DNA from: Methanomassiliicoccaceae archaeon UBA421
GTDB taxonomy: Archaea; Thermoplasmatota; Thermoplasmata; Methanomassiliicoccales; Methanomethylophilaceae
Reading direction: 5' to 3'
Length of the DNA: 64,000 nt
Assembly (NCBI GenBank): GCA_002498365.1
Contig: DAHB01000004.1
Span: 233,429-297,428 of the forward strand
Of the stretch, positions 1 to 8,393 are shown one piece after another. Below the pieces are notes generated by a model that worked only from the letters and a program-made list of their open reading frames with translations, searched no databases and had not been told where the DNA came from. The position numbers and the translations under genes were made by a program. How positions within the stretch are numbered: position 1 is the first letter of the stretch; each line of letters starts with the position of its first letter.

Positions 1-455
1 TCAGGCGATGCCCAGACGTGAGGATCGGTCGCATGGTCATGGCCCTCTTCGGAACCCTCATGCTCCTCTCCTTCCAGAAGCGGGTCCATAACGCCCAGCT
101 CGATGAGCTCTTCGCAGCACTCGAATGTGGTGATACCCTGCTGGTCCCTGATAATTTCGAGATTAGTTTCTTCCCACTCAACGCCCGATCCAACGGCGAA
201 ATACGCCACCGTGTTGCGGGACGCGATTATTCCCGGTGTTATTTCGGTCGCATGGGGGCTGGTGTTGGCCTCCAGGAAAGATACTACGGTATATTCATCA
301 CCGACTATCTCCTGGACCATTTCCTGTTGCCAGCTCATCGTCGTGTACACGTATTTCTTATCATCGCTGTCGTTGGTAAGGACGATCACGGCTGCGACGC
401 CCGCCACTGCGAGTATCGCCACAAGCGATATTGCTATCGCGGCATTTTTCCTCAT
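1..455 (-). CDS. Zinc/manganese ABC transporter substrate-binding protein, ZnuA-like (partial, C-terminus cut by window edge)
   Basis: Only the first 151 codons lie in the window; the frame is open to the edge. The start is the ATG at 455. Residues 6-26 form a hydrophobic signal/anchor segment after MRKN. The mature part shows a MSWQQEMVQEIVG stretch and an acidic, His-containing loop (EEHEGSEEGHDHA) followed by DPHVWASP, the hallmark of cluster A-I metal-binding lipoproteins. Such proteins bind Zn2+ or Mn2+ outside the cell and deliver it to a membrane permease. The permease and ATPase genes are not in the window. The metal is inferred from family only. Confidence 0.8.
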   Translation of the reverse strand, partial: MRKNAAIAISLVAILAVAGVAAVIVLTNDSDDKKYVYTTMSWQQEMVQEIVGDEYTVVSFLEANTSPHATEITPGIIASRNTVAYFAVGSGVEWEETNLEIIRDQQGITTFECCEELIELGVMDPLLEGEEHEGSEEGHDHATDPHVWASP

Positions 456-577
456 AGGCCGCTCTAGATCGATCGACTATTAAAGATTAGCTGGAATCTT
501 AATAACATTCGATTTTCAACGATTGAATTGTTAATAAAATGGAAAGATGTTATGATAAGGGGTTTTCGGACGGTCGC

Positions 578-2185
578 TCACTGGTTTCCGTCGCCGAGTA
601 CGCGGAACCTTCCTTCTTCGACCTCGTGCTCCATGTCGCTGTACCTGAATCTCTTCATGTTGTCGCTGAAGGTCGTGTCTGCGGGCAGGAGTTTCTTGAC
701 TCCCTGTATGAGCTTGCTTCCGAATCCCATGAGCTGCTTGCTCATGTTGATGCCGAACCTGGTCTTTCCGCAGACGAGGTGTCCCGGGTTCATTACGTCG
801 TGGGGGTCGAGGGCAGTCTTGAGGTCCCTCATGAAGTCGGCGGTCTCGCCGTCGTGGATGACGTCCATATTCCAGGCGAAGAACACTCCGAATCCCGTGG
901 TCCTTCCTCCGTAAAGGGATGCCCTGTCTCCGAGGTAGAAGTTGAAAGAGAACGCCGTCATTCCGAGGAGCGACTCGTCGTCCTTGAAGTAATAGGGCAT
1001 GAACAGCGCGGTGCTGCGGTCCACTATGACCCCGATGACCCCTCCGGGCTCCATCTTCATGACCTCGAATCCCTTGTAGCATTCATCTACGAACTCTCCC
1101 CAGTGTTTGGTGGGGACGATTACTTCGGCAGGGATCTCTCCGACACCGACCTTCCTGGCCCTGAACTCGTAGCATCTCTCGGACCACTCGTGGTCTGCGA
1201 TCTCCCTGTCGAGCTTCTTGCCTCCGAACTCCGCCACTATAGCGTCGACTTCGCTTTCCTCCAGGTCGACGAACTTGGGGTCCCCCTGAAGGGCGACGAG
1301 GAGCACGTTCTTGACCTTGGGCGCATGTATCCCGGCCTTCCTCTGGTTGGCGAAGTGCATGTAGTCCGACCATGCGATGTGGAGAGGTTTGATGCTGGCG
1401 TGGGAGATGATCTTCTGGATGGGGCCGTGGAGGTCCTTCAGGTTCTCGAACTCGTAGGCGACGGGCCTGATCTCTCCCATGGGGTAGATCCTCATCGTCA
1501 CCGTGGTGAGCACTCCCAGGGTGCCCTCTGCGCCGGCGAAGAACTGGTTAAGGTTGTAGCCTGACATGTAGGAGCCGATATGGTCGTATCCGGTCTCGAT
1601 CAGGGTCCCGTCCGAAAGGACGACCTTCATGTTGAGGATGTTATCCTTGGAAGACCCGTACTTGTAGCTGCCCGTTCCCATTCCGTTGGTCGAGGTCCAT
1701 GCCCCGATCGTGCCGGCGGGGAAGCTGGAGGGATAGGAGCCCACAATGAATCCGAGCTTCATGCACTCGTCAAGGGCCTCTTTCCATGTGCAGCCGGCCT
1801 GGACCTTCACGTACATGCCCTCTGTGTTGATCTCGAGGACCTTGTTCATCTTCGAGGACATGTCGATCACGATGCCGCCGTTCGTGGGCATGCATCCGCC
1901 GAGCCCCCAGGTAGCATTGCCTCTGGGAATGATCGGTATGCCGTCCCTGTAGGCGAGAGCGACCACTTTGGCCACCTGCTCGTCGGTCTCCGGCCTTACG
2001 ACCACGTCAGGCAGGTTCTTGAACGCCATACCTGCCTCCTTGGGGAGGGGCGCCATGTCGTGGCTGTATAGGATCTTGTCCATGTCGCCCGTGTTGATGT
2101 TGTCTTTGCCTACGATACCCTCGAGTTTGGTAATCGTTTCGGGCGTCACTTTACGAGTTAGAATCACTTCACTGTTTGCCTTCAT
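578..2185 (-). CDS. FAD-linked oxidoreductase, GlcD / D-lactate dehydrogenase family
   Basis: 535 residues, the usual size for a GlcD-type flavoprotein. The N-terminal PCMH-type FAD domain covers about residues 58-240, with the FAD pyrophosphate loop PRGNATWGLGG at 87-97. The C-terminal FAD-oxidase cap ends with DPHDVMNPGHL near 460-470, as in glycolate and D-lactate dehydrogenases. There is no HdrD-like cysteine-rich iron-sulfur domain, so any electron partner is a separate protein. It follows the MCR-activation operon on the same strand after 57 bp and has its own Shine-Dalgarno (GGAGG) before ATG 2185. Substrate unknown. GlcD homologues in hydrogen-dependent methylotrophic methanogens have been discussed as partners of HdrD-type subunits, which cannot be tested here. 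Confidence 0.8.
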   Translation of the reverse strand: MKANSEVILTRKVTPETITKLEGIVGKDNINTGDMDKILYSHDMAPLPKEAGMAFKNLPDVVVRPETDEQVAKVVALAYRDGIPIIPRGNATWGLGGCMPTNGGIVIDMSSKMNKVLEINTEGMYVKVQAGCTWKEALDECMKLGFIVGSYPSSFPAGTIGAWTSTNGMGTGSYKYGSSKDNILNMKVVLSDGTLIETGYDHIGSYMSGYNLNQFFAGAEGTLGVLTTVTMRIYPMGEIRPVAYEFENLKDLHGPIQKIISHASIKPLHIAWSDYMHFANQRKAGIHAPKVKNVLLVALQGDPKFVDLEESEVDAIVAEFGGKKLDREIADHEWSERCYEFRARKVGVGEIPAEVIVPTKHWGEFVDECYKGFEVMKMEPGGVIGVIVDRSTALFMPYYFKDDESLLGMTAFSFNFYLGDRASLYGGRTTGFGVFFAWNMDVIHDGETADFMRDLKTALDPHDVMNPGHLVCGKTRFGINMSKQLMGFGSKLIQGVKKLLPADTTFSDNMKRFRYSDMEHEVEEGRFRVLGDGNQ

Positions 2186-2242
2186 TTGTTCCCTCCACTT
2201 TATAGTGTGCGGATGATTATAGAGTCGAAAGACCCTGATACA

Positions 2243-2713
2243 TTATAAGGATTCGCACTCGCGGACGCGCGCTCCAGAGGGCTGGACCCTGCTCATGCGC
2301 AGGTTGCCGACGAGCTTCATCTTTCCGCCTTCTGGCACTGATAGAAGGTGGGATAAACAGCCGCAGTCCGAAGAACCGAAACCCTTCACCGATGGCACGA
2401 ATCCCATCGAAACGGCGACCTCGGCTATTGCGCATTCCGCCACCGAGCCGGGATATTCCGACCCATAAGCTTCCATGTCCGAAGCCACCATCGTCAGATT
2501 ATCAATGTGCCAGCGTATCTTTTTTTCATGAGCGAGATGTCTGCGGATGCGTTGTTCCAGGCCGTTCATGGCGCTTCCGACATAGCAATATTCGCCTGCC
2601 CTGAGAAAGACCGTTCCCCGAGAGCCGATGCTGAGCCGCATGTCCTCGGGGAGGGTCATGAAGAGAACATACGTGCCCTTACGTCTTTCCGGCCGCTTTC
2701 CGGGCATCGTCAT
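2243..2713 (-). CDS. DUF123 / GIY-YIG-like domain protein
   Basis: 156 residues. The segment CYVGSAMNGLEQRIRRHL has the YVGSA...L..RI.RHL pattern of DUF123 proteins, a GIY-YIG-like fold. It is followed by IRWHIDNL and a C-terminal half with Cys and His residues (CAIAEVA, GSSDCGCLSHL). Archaeal members are small stand-alone proteins, sometimes fused to endonuclease III, but a nuclease role is not proven. The start overlaps the end of mmp7 by about 35 bp; an in-frame ATG at 2707 is an alternative. It is the last gene of the atwA-mmp run. Confidence 0.75.
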   Translation of the reverse strand: MTMPGKRPERRKGTYVLFMTLPEDMRLSIGSRGTVFLRAGEYCYVGSAMNGLEQRIRRHLAHEKKIRWHIDNLTMVASDMEAYGSEYPGSVAECAIAEVAVSMGFVPSVKGFGSSDCGCLSHLLSVPEGGKMKLVGNLRMSRVQPSGARVRECESL

Positions 2714-3620
2714 ACTCTACCTCCGAGCCGGTCTTGATCTTTATCAGCATGCTGCTGCGGTCGAGTTTAGACTCGGTGATCTTGGCGATGTCACCAAGCT
2801 TGCGGCCGTATATCATTATGTCTTTGATAGCCTGAATATTCTCGTCATAGGGTATCTTGGCCCTGAGCCCGTCCAAATGCAGAACTATCGGGGAAGGTCT
2901 GAGGCACATATCGATCGGATGGTAATTCTCCAACACCTGCTTCACTTCCGAAGGATGGACGAAGAGAGGGTCCTCGGACATCCTCTTTCTCTTGTCCTTC
3001 AGCACCATCTCGGTCATTGACACGATCTCGTCTAGCTTGTTCCTCTCGTCTGGGGACCTCATCCTCTCCGACTTCCTCCCCACTCCTGGGACGATACCCT
3101 CGCAGTAGTCCTCGAGCCCTTCCGGCCTCGGTCCGCATACCAGGATCAGCGGTATCTTGATATCCTTCATAAGCTCCGCCTTGGCCTCGATGCATGATTT
3201 AAAATTACCGAAGCAGAAGATCGCCGCGTCGTACTCGTTTATGATCGCAACCTCCGACCCGGATATCTGGGACGTTCCTTTGCCCCTTCCTCTCGCCAGT
3301 CCCATGACGATCGAGAGGGCCCCTTTCCTTCTGAGGGCCTCGGCTATGTCGCATATAGGGTGCGGCATGTGATGGCGCCCCAGTGTAGGGCCTACCACGG
3401 CGATCTCCGTACCTGCGAGGGGAACCTCCTTCACCTCTCCCCCTATCTCCCTGCAGAGGGCGACCACTGCCTCCTTGTCCTCGGTCGGGATGGACATGGT
3501 GACGGTGAGCATCTGGGAGCTCCTGATCTTCTGCAGGACCGCTCCTCCCACGTCTTCTATGAGCTCGAAAAGTTCGGCCGAACGGTAAACGCCGCCGTCG
3601 TACATTATGACCTCAAACAT
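2679..3620 (-). CDS. mmp7: Methanogenesis marker protein 7 (Mmp7), MCR-activation factor
   Basis: 313 residues from the ATG at 3620, which overlaps the mmp17 stop by 8 bp; an upstream in-frame start at 3641 would deepen the overlap and looks less natural. The sequence starts MFEVIMYDGGVYR and contains VVGPTLGRHHMPHPICDIAEALRRKG, a region resembling the McrC/Mmp7 family (compare GPGKRHITKPVCEITYAL in McrC here). Cysteines occur in PHPIC, CFGNFKSC and VCGP. Mmp7 is reported in purified MCR-activation complexes with McrC, Mmp3, Mmp17 and component A2. Its place in an operon with all of them supports that role. Confidence 0.88.
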   Translation of the reverse strand: MFEVIMYDGGVYRSAELFELIEDVGGAVLQKIRSSQMLTVTMSIPTEDKEAVVALCREIGGEVKEVPLAGTEIAVVGPTLGRHHMPHPICDIAEALRRKGALSIVMGLARGRGKGTSQISGSEVAIINEYDAAIFCFGNFKSCIEAKAELMKDIKIPLILVCGPRPEGLEDYCEGIVPGVGRKSERMRSPDERNKLDEIVSMTEMVLKDKRKRMSEDPLFVHPSEVKQVLENYHPIDMCLRPSPIVLHLDGLRAKIPYDENIQAIKDIMIYGRKLGDIAKITESKLDRSSMLIKIKTGSEVEYDDARKAAGKT

Positions 3621-4179
3621 CCGCCGACCCTCCCATTTCAACGTGGACCCTGGCCCCTTCTTTCATGAATTCCGGTCTCATGATCTCCTCGGTCGCCACC
3701 ACCGTGACCACCGTCCCCGAGATGAAAACGTGGCGCACCTTTATCCCTTCGGGCATCGACCTCCAGACGGAGCCGATTATCTCCTTCAGGGCCTCCTCGC
3801 CGGATGCGATCACCGTCTTGCTGACCACTTCCAGGTCCGCGTCGGCGACCGACATGTCGAAACGGGTCTGCTGGTCGACGCTGTTCCTGCCGTACATGGA
3901 CCACATCGCACCGAGTATGTCGGGCGCGTAGCGCTCGTCCGTGATGGTGATATGGACTCCCGAACCTTCCTCACGGAGACTGCTGACGTCTGCGATGGTC
4001 TTGCTTACGGGCTCGGCGCGCAACCTCACGGAGAATATGAACAGAGGAGCCTCCGGCCTGAGGACCAGCTCCGCCTTCTCAATGGCCAGGGCCTCGCCCA
4101 GATCGTTCATTATGTTCTCGAAGAGCACCCTGTAAGCTTCATTCCCGAAGGGGTCCGTTCCGTGAACCGTGATGTCCAT
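3613..4179 (-). CDS. mmp17: Methanogenesis marker protein 17 (Mmp17), MCR-activation factor
   Basis: 188 residues, starting MDITVHGTDPFGNEAYR. The size, the position between mmp15 and mmp7, and the sequence style (LGAMWSMYGRNSVDQQTRFD) match the methanogen-restricted marker 17 family. The gene follows mmp15 by 9 bp with a good Shine-Dalgarno (GAGGT) and overlaps mmp7 by 8 bp. No catalytic motif is evident. Family knowledge: it copurifies with McrC, Mmp7 and A2 in the ATP-dependent complex that reduces the nickel of F430. Confidence 0.85.
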   Translation of the reverse strand: MDITVHGTDPFGNEAYRVLFENIMNDLGEALAIEKAELVLRPEAPLFIFSVRLRAEPVSKTIADVSSLREEGSGVHITITDERYAPDILGAMWSMYGRNSVDQQTRFDMSVADADLEVVSKTVIASGEEALKEIIGSVWRSMPEGIKVRHVFISGTVVTVVATEEIMRPEFMKEGARVHVEMGGSADV

Positions 4180-4188
4180 TTCTTTACC

Positions 4189-5412
4189 TCACAGGATCCC
4201 CGAGCTCAGCAGAGCCCCTCCCACCGCCCCAATGTATTGGGAGTCGGGCGGGACGATCGGCATCTCTCCGAGTATTTCCCCTACGGCCTTCACGAGACCT
4301 GTGATCAGCGACGTGCCTCCGACCTGGATGATGGGATGCCTTACATCTATCTCCTGGAGCTGCTGCTCGTAGACCTGCTCCGCGACCGAGTGGCAGGCCG
4401 CCGCGGCAACGTCTTCGAAGGTCTTCCCTTCCCCGAGCTGGGTGACCAGGTCCTGGATCCCGAATATGGAACAGTACGAATTCATCTTGGCGTTCCTCCA
4501 GTCCCCTTTCATCGCGAGGGGGCCGAGGTCCTCGATGTCCACTTTCATCCTCTTGGCGGTCATTTCAAGGAAACGGCCGGATGCGCCGGCGCATATGCCC
4601 CCCATGGTGAAGTTGTCCGGGACTCCGTCGCGGACCGTGATCGCCTTGTTGTCCATTCCTCCTATGTCGAGGATCGTCGCCTCCCCTCTCTGACGGCCGG
4701 CCAACCATACGGCGCCTTTAGAATTGACCGTGAGCTCTTCCTGCACCAGCTTGGCTTTGTAGTGCTTGCCCAGAGTGTAACGTCCGTATCCCGTGGTACC
4801 GATGGCCTCAAGGTCCTTGAGTTCTATGCCTGCCTGCTTCATCGCCTCCTCGAGCACCTGCTCCGCGGATTTGACGACGTCCCCGGAACCGGTCCAAGCT
4901 TTTCCGATGATCTTATTGTCCTGCATTACGACCGCTTTGGTCGTGCTCGAGCCCGAGTCGAGGCCTGCGGTCAATCCCGTCTGCCTCTCCCTGGCAAGCA
5001 GCTCCTTCCTGGAAACTATCGTGACGAGGGCCTCCATCCTTGTGAGCATCTGGGACGCTTTGAGCCTCTCCGTGAACGAATAGGTTACGACCGGCAGGTT
5101 CGTGTTGTCCTGTATGAACCTCCTCAGTTCGTTCCTTACCAACGCGGCCTCGGCACACCTGAAGCATGTGCATATGAACACCGCGTCCGCATCGTACCTC
5201 CCGTCCGCCAAGGACGCCGCCCTTGCGATCATCAGCTTGAGCTGGTTGGAGCGGGGGTTGAAACCGAAGCGTTTGACCGCATCGTCGACGTCCGCCGCCC
5301 CCACATCCGGATAGACCATCTTGGCCCCTACCGACAGGGCTGCCTTCTCGATCTCGTGCTGCACGCTGCTGTATTCCGTTCCGCATGAGAGCTGCGCTAT
5401 CTTTATCGTCAT
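4189..5412 (-). CDS. mmp15: Methanogenesis marker protein 15 (Mmp15), BadF/HgdC-type activator ATPase
   Basis: 407 residues. An N-terminal domain of about 155 residues has Cys near 70 (FICTCFRCAEAA). A 2-hydroxyglutaryl-CoA dehydratase-activator-like ASKHA ATPase follows: LDSGSSTTKAVV phosphate-1 loop near 160, TTGYGR, ILDIGGMDNKA phosphate-2 loop, GGICAGASGRF and C-terminal QVGGTSLITG. Activators of this fold couple ATP hydrolysis to very low-potential electron transfer through a cluster held by conserved Cys. The start overlaps the mmp5 stop (ATGA). Inference: a candidate ATP-driven electron donor in MCR activation. Confidence 0.88.
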   Translation of the reverse strand: MTIKIAQLSCGTEYSSVQHEIEKAALSVGAKMVYPDVGAADVDDAVKRFGFNPRSNQLKLMIARAASLADGRYDADAVFICTCFRCAEAALVRNELRRFIQDNTNLPVVTYSFTERLKASQMLTRMEALVTIVSRKELLARERQTGLTAGLDSGSSTTKAVVMQDNKIIGKAWTGSGDVVKSAEQVLEEAMKQAGIELKDLEAIGTTGYGRYTLGKHYKAKLVQEELTVNSKGAVWLAGRQRGEATILDIGGMDNKAITVRDGVPDNFTMGGICAGASGRFLEMTAKRMKVDIEDLGPLAMKGDWRNAKMNSYCSIFGIQDLVTQLGEGKTFEDVAAAACHSVAEQVYEQQLQEIDVRHPIIQVGGTSLITGLVKAVGEILGEMPIVPPDSQYIGAVGGALLSSGIL

Positions 5413-5846
5413 TTACCGAGCCCCTCCAGGAATTCCTTGGCGCTGACGACGAAGTTCTTGGCCTCCTCCTCGTTGGAGGGATAGGCCACATGCAGCTTCG
5501 GGATCCCGCGCTTCTTGATAAGATATTTCAGCATCTCGTTGGAGCGCTCGCATCCGACGCATCCGAAGCTGTAGGGCGCATTGTCCATGATGATCGCCGC
5601 ATCGGCCTCCTCGATCATGGGCCCCCACATCGCCATCCTGCCCCTTATCCCCGAGGGGACTTCGACTCCGGCGTACTTCAGGCCCCTTACCACGTCGTCC
5701 AGGGTCACGTTCATCGGCGGCATGTCGATCTCCAGGTTGTCTATCTTCTCCTGGATCGCCGCCATGGCGCTGAGCGGCTCGTGGCCGAATCTTTCTACAA
5801 TATCGAACAGTATCAGACTGTTCGGCGGGTCTATGAACACCTTCAT
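5409..5846 (-). CDS. mmp5: Methanogenesis marker protein 5 (Mmp5)
   Basis: 145 residues, beginning MKVFIDPPNSLILFDIVERFGHEPL, typical of marker 5. A CVGC pair occurs in YSFGCVGCERSNE, so metal or redox chemistry is possible. The gene sits 2 bp after mmp6 and overlaps mmp15 by 4 bp (ATGA), the arrangement seen in methanogen mmp6-mmp5-mmp15 clusters. Biochemical role unknown; association with MCR activation or modification rests on phylogenetic restriction and context. Confidence 0.85.
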   Translation of the reverse strand: MKVFIDPPNSLILFDIVERFGHEPLSAMAAIQEKIDNLEIDMPPMNVTLDDVVRGLKYAGVEVPSGIRGRMAMWGPMIEEADAAIIMDNAPYSFGCVGCERSNEMLKYLIKKRGIPKLHVAYPSNEEEAKNFVVSAKEFLEGLGK

Positions 5847-5848
5847 CG

Positions 5849-6265
5849 TTACTCCTCACAAATTTTTTTGAATTCTCTTACGGGAAAAAGTCCTTTTTCC
5901 GGGACAGGTTCGACCTTCTCGCCCCTGTCGGCGCATTCGAGGCCGTGCTGCACGTTCGAAAGCAGCGCCCACTCGGCCTCCAGTTGACTGTATCCCGGCC
6001 TTGTGCCGTGCTGGGCGCGGCACCTTCTCGGGTCGCCTGCCGGGTACGCCCTGCGCTTGGAGAACACCTCGTTGCGGTATTTGCCGCGTATCTGGTCCAG
6101 CACTTCTTTGACGACTTCCCTTCTGCCCTCTACTAGACAGCCGTAGCATGTCTCCTTGACCTTCACGTCTTTGTTCATCGCATGGACCGAGCGGACGAGC
6201 TGGTCGGGCGTGAGCATGGAGCTGGGCGATATCATCAGCAGCCTGGTCTCTCTTTCGTCGCTCAT
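5849..6265 (-). CDS. mmp6: Methanogenesis marker protein 6 (Mmp6)
   Basis: 138 residues. The N-terminal half (TRLLMISPSSMLTPDQLVR, CYGCLVEG) and the C-terminal half (YPAGDPRRCRAQHGTRPGYSQLEAEW) match the marker 6 family. A CYGC pair occurs near residue 40. The start overlaps the mmp3 stop by 4 bp (ATGA), implying translational coupling. No enzymatic motif is visible. It is generally found beside mmp3 and mmp5 in methanogens. Confidence 0.85.
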   Translation of the reverse strand: MSDERETRLLMISPSSMLTPDQLVRSVHAMNKDVKVKETCYGCLVEGRREVVKEVLDQIRGKYRNEVFSKRRAYPAGDPRRCRAQHGTRPGYSQLEAEWALLSNVQHGLECADRGEKVEPVPEKGLFPVREFKKICEE

Positions 6266-7776
6266 ATCTTATCCTCCGTGATATAGATCGTCTTGTCTTC
6301 CTCGGCCTCGGCGAGAAGCCTCTTGAGGTCGTCCGCGAACCTTCCCACTATGTTCGTGCCGTACGGCTCCTCGCCGGTGGGCCCGTATTCCTTGCTGTCC
6401 TGCAGCCTTATGCCCATCAGGCCGCAGTACGGGCGGGCCTGGTTCGTGATACCTATATCTCCGCGTTTCACCTTTTTGAACAGGGGCTGCGGATGTAGTA
6501 GCTTCCCCCTCATCTCGTCGCCATAGAAGGTTATCATCGATGCGCCCTCGAATGCGAACTGGACCTTCAGGGCCCCTATGGGCTTGTGGCTGAGCCCCGT
6601 GACCTTCCTGAAGTAATACGACGTTATCTTGTCCTCGGCGGTTATCTCGATCCTGTAGACCCTGTCCCGGGGGACCCCGAAGGTCTCCACCGTCCCGGAC
6701 TTCAGGGCTTCGACGGTAAGCTCGGGGGTCTGTTCGACTATGACCGCTCCGTCGGAGGTGTCGCCCTTCCTTACCTGTTTCACGCCGGCCTTGGACAGGA
6801 ACTCGCCCCCGGCTTTCTGGGTCATACCCACGGACAGGATCCTCGGAGGATCTGTCACGACCGATATCCTGTCGCCTTTCTTGGCCATGGATACGATCGC
6901 CAGCCCGCGCTCCACCTTGCCCGCGGAGCTGTGGGACTGGGCGACCTGCCTCTTATCCTTGTATATGTATATCCTGCCTTTCCCGGCGCCTTCGTTCCTC
7001 ACGGTCACGGAACCCGTGTCCCTGACCGCGGCCTTTTCCGGTTTTATGTCGGCGTCCAGGTCCTCGGAGCTTGCGATGTAGCTGCCCGTCGGGTCCGTGA
7101 CTTCCAGGACCATGTCCGAAGCCGTGATCAATATGTGTTCGGCCGCTACGGGGGACCTGTGGTCTAACTTTATCAGGACGTTGGTGTCCACCGAATATCC
7201 TTCCTCCATGGGATAGGACATGTCGGAGGTTACGTCGACGTTCTCGGTGCTTACTTCGGACATGACCGGACGGATCTCGCTGATCCCTTCGCCCTCGCTC
7301 AGCCCTTCTATCAGATGTCTGCCTACGGTTATGCGGCCGATGCGGCCGGCGCCTGCCCCGTAGGACTCCCTGTGGTCGTTCTTCGCGACCATGATGTACG
7401 TTGTCTGGTTGTCGCCTCCTCCCAACGAGAAGAAGCAGTCGAACTTGCGGTAGAGGCGGTCCGCAGGGTCCGCCTTGATGTCTGAAGAGAACGAACCGAA
7501 AGCGACGATCTTGCGGGTGACCCATCTGGCGGTGACCCCTTCCACGGTACCGATGATGGACCTGAACTTCTCGGCATCGGGGCCGTCGTCGAGATGGAGC
7601 ACCATGCTCCCATTCGGCGTTACTATCTCAAAATCATTGGTCTTCTTTGTGACCGTCTCCACCGAGAGGTGCACAGCGACCAGCGAGCCCTCGCGGTATT
7701 CCTCGCCGGCCACGGCGTCATCGAGCGTCGCCCCTTCCCGGAGCGTCTTCGGCCTTCCGTTGACGGTGATCTTCAT
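6262..7776 (-). CDS. mmp3: Methanogenesis marker protein 3 (Mmp3), cyclophilin-like domain
   Basis: 504 residues, beginning MKITVNGRPKTLREGATL, a ubiquitin/TGS-like start. The last 110 residues (FAFEGASMITFYGDEM to GLMGIRLQDSKEYGPTGEEPY) resemble the cyclophilin-like domain of methanogenesis marker 3, which is annotated as a peptidyl-prolyl isomerase homologue. A FFSLGGGDNQTTYIM segment lies near 110. Overlaps with mcrC and mmp6 (4 bp each) imply one mRNA. Mmp3 has been reported in MCR-activation complexes. A chaperone-like role for F430 loading or subunit arrangement is inference. Confidence 0.87.
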   Translation of the reverse strand: MKITVNGRPKTLREGATLDDAVAGEEYREGSLVAVHLSVETVTKKTNDFEIVTPNGSMVLHLDDGPDAEKFRSIIGTVEGVTARWVTRKIVAFGSFSSDIKADPADRLYRKFDCFFSLGGGDNQTTYIMVAKNDHRESYGAGAGRIGRITVGRHLIEGLSEGEGISEIRPVMSEVSTENVDVTSDMSYPMEEGYSVDTNVLIKLDHRSPVAAEHILITASDMVLEVTDPTGSYIASSEDLDADIKPEKAAVRDTGSVTVRNEGAGKGRIYIYKDKRQVAQSHSSAGKVERGLAIVSMAKKGDRISVVTDPPRILSVGMTQKAGGEFLSKAGVKQVRKGDTSDGAVIVEQTPELTVEALKSGTVETFGVPRDRVYRIEITAEDKITSYYFRKVTGLSHKPIGALKVQFAFEGASMITFYGDEMRGKLLHPQPLFKKVKRGDIGITNQARPYCGLMGIRLQDSKEYGPTGEEPYGTNIVGRFADDLKRLLAEAEEDKTIYITEDKI

Positions 7777-8393
7777 CTAATACCTCCGCTGGGCATCATG
7801 GACTGCACCTTGGACACGATTTCGTCCAGCTTGTCCTGTGGGCAGGTCACGCCCCTGATGACGCCGGTGACGATATGCACGATCTCGCCCTGCGTCTGTA
7901 TCTCGTCGTCCGGAGGCATAACGTGGGCCGTCTTCACGCCTATGGCCGCGAAATCTTCGAAATCCACAGGGCACTGCGCCACTATTATGGCGGGCAGGTC
8001 CACGTTCCTGAGTATCAACCTCGCTTTGTAGATGATATGCTTGCGCACGTTGCCCAGGTGTATAAGGACGACCTTGAACTGCCTGAGGCGGTCTACTTCG
8101 AGGGGGTCGAGGCCGAACCTCGATCCCGTAGTGACGTCCGGCGCGTCCGCAGGCACTCCCGAACCCGCATTGACCACGAGGACGCTGGTATCTATGCCCT
8201 CTTCTCTGAGGGCATATGTTATCTCGCATACCGGTTTGGTTATGTGCCTCTTGCCCGGGCCCATGGCCACCGCAACGACGTCCCTTCCGCTGTCAGAGAT
8301 GGTCGCCCTCTGTGCCAGGGCACCGCCCACGCCGAGCCCCATGGCCTCTCTGCATTCAACGAAGCTGAGGTGGCGCCCGATCTGCTGCTTCAT
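7773..8393 (-). CDS. mcrC: McrC, MCR-activation complex subunit
   Basis: 206 residues with the McrC family signature: GRHLSFVECREAMGLGVGGALAQRATISDSG, then VAVAMGPGKRHITKPVCEITYALREEG and TGSRFGLDP. In many methanogens mcrC lies inside mcrBDCGA. Here it sits between atwA and mmp3, and the mcr operon 4.5 kb away lacks it. The ATG abuts the atwA stop. Family knowledge: McrC is the core of the complex that, with A2 (AtwA) and ATP, reduces F430 nickel to the active Ni(I) state. Keeping it with atwA and the mmp genes supports an activation role rather than a structural one. Confidence 0.92.
   Translation of the reverse strand: MKQQIGRHLSFVECREAMGLGVGGALAQRATISDSGRDVVAVAMGPGKRHITKPVCEITYALREEGIDTSVLVVNAGSGVPADAPDVTTGSRFGLDPLEVDRLRQFKVVLIHLGNVRKHIIYKARLILRNVDLPAIIVAQCPVDFEDFAAIGVKTAHVMPPDDEIQTQGEIVHIVTGVIRGVTCPQDKLDEIVSKVQSMMPSGGIR

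Noticed and set aside
3607..5388. Long plus-strand open frame of 593 codons opposite mmp15/mmp17
   Set aside because: Low-complexity His/Arg/Leu-rich translation with no domain, exactly antisense to well recognised genes. A product of high GC at third positions.
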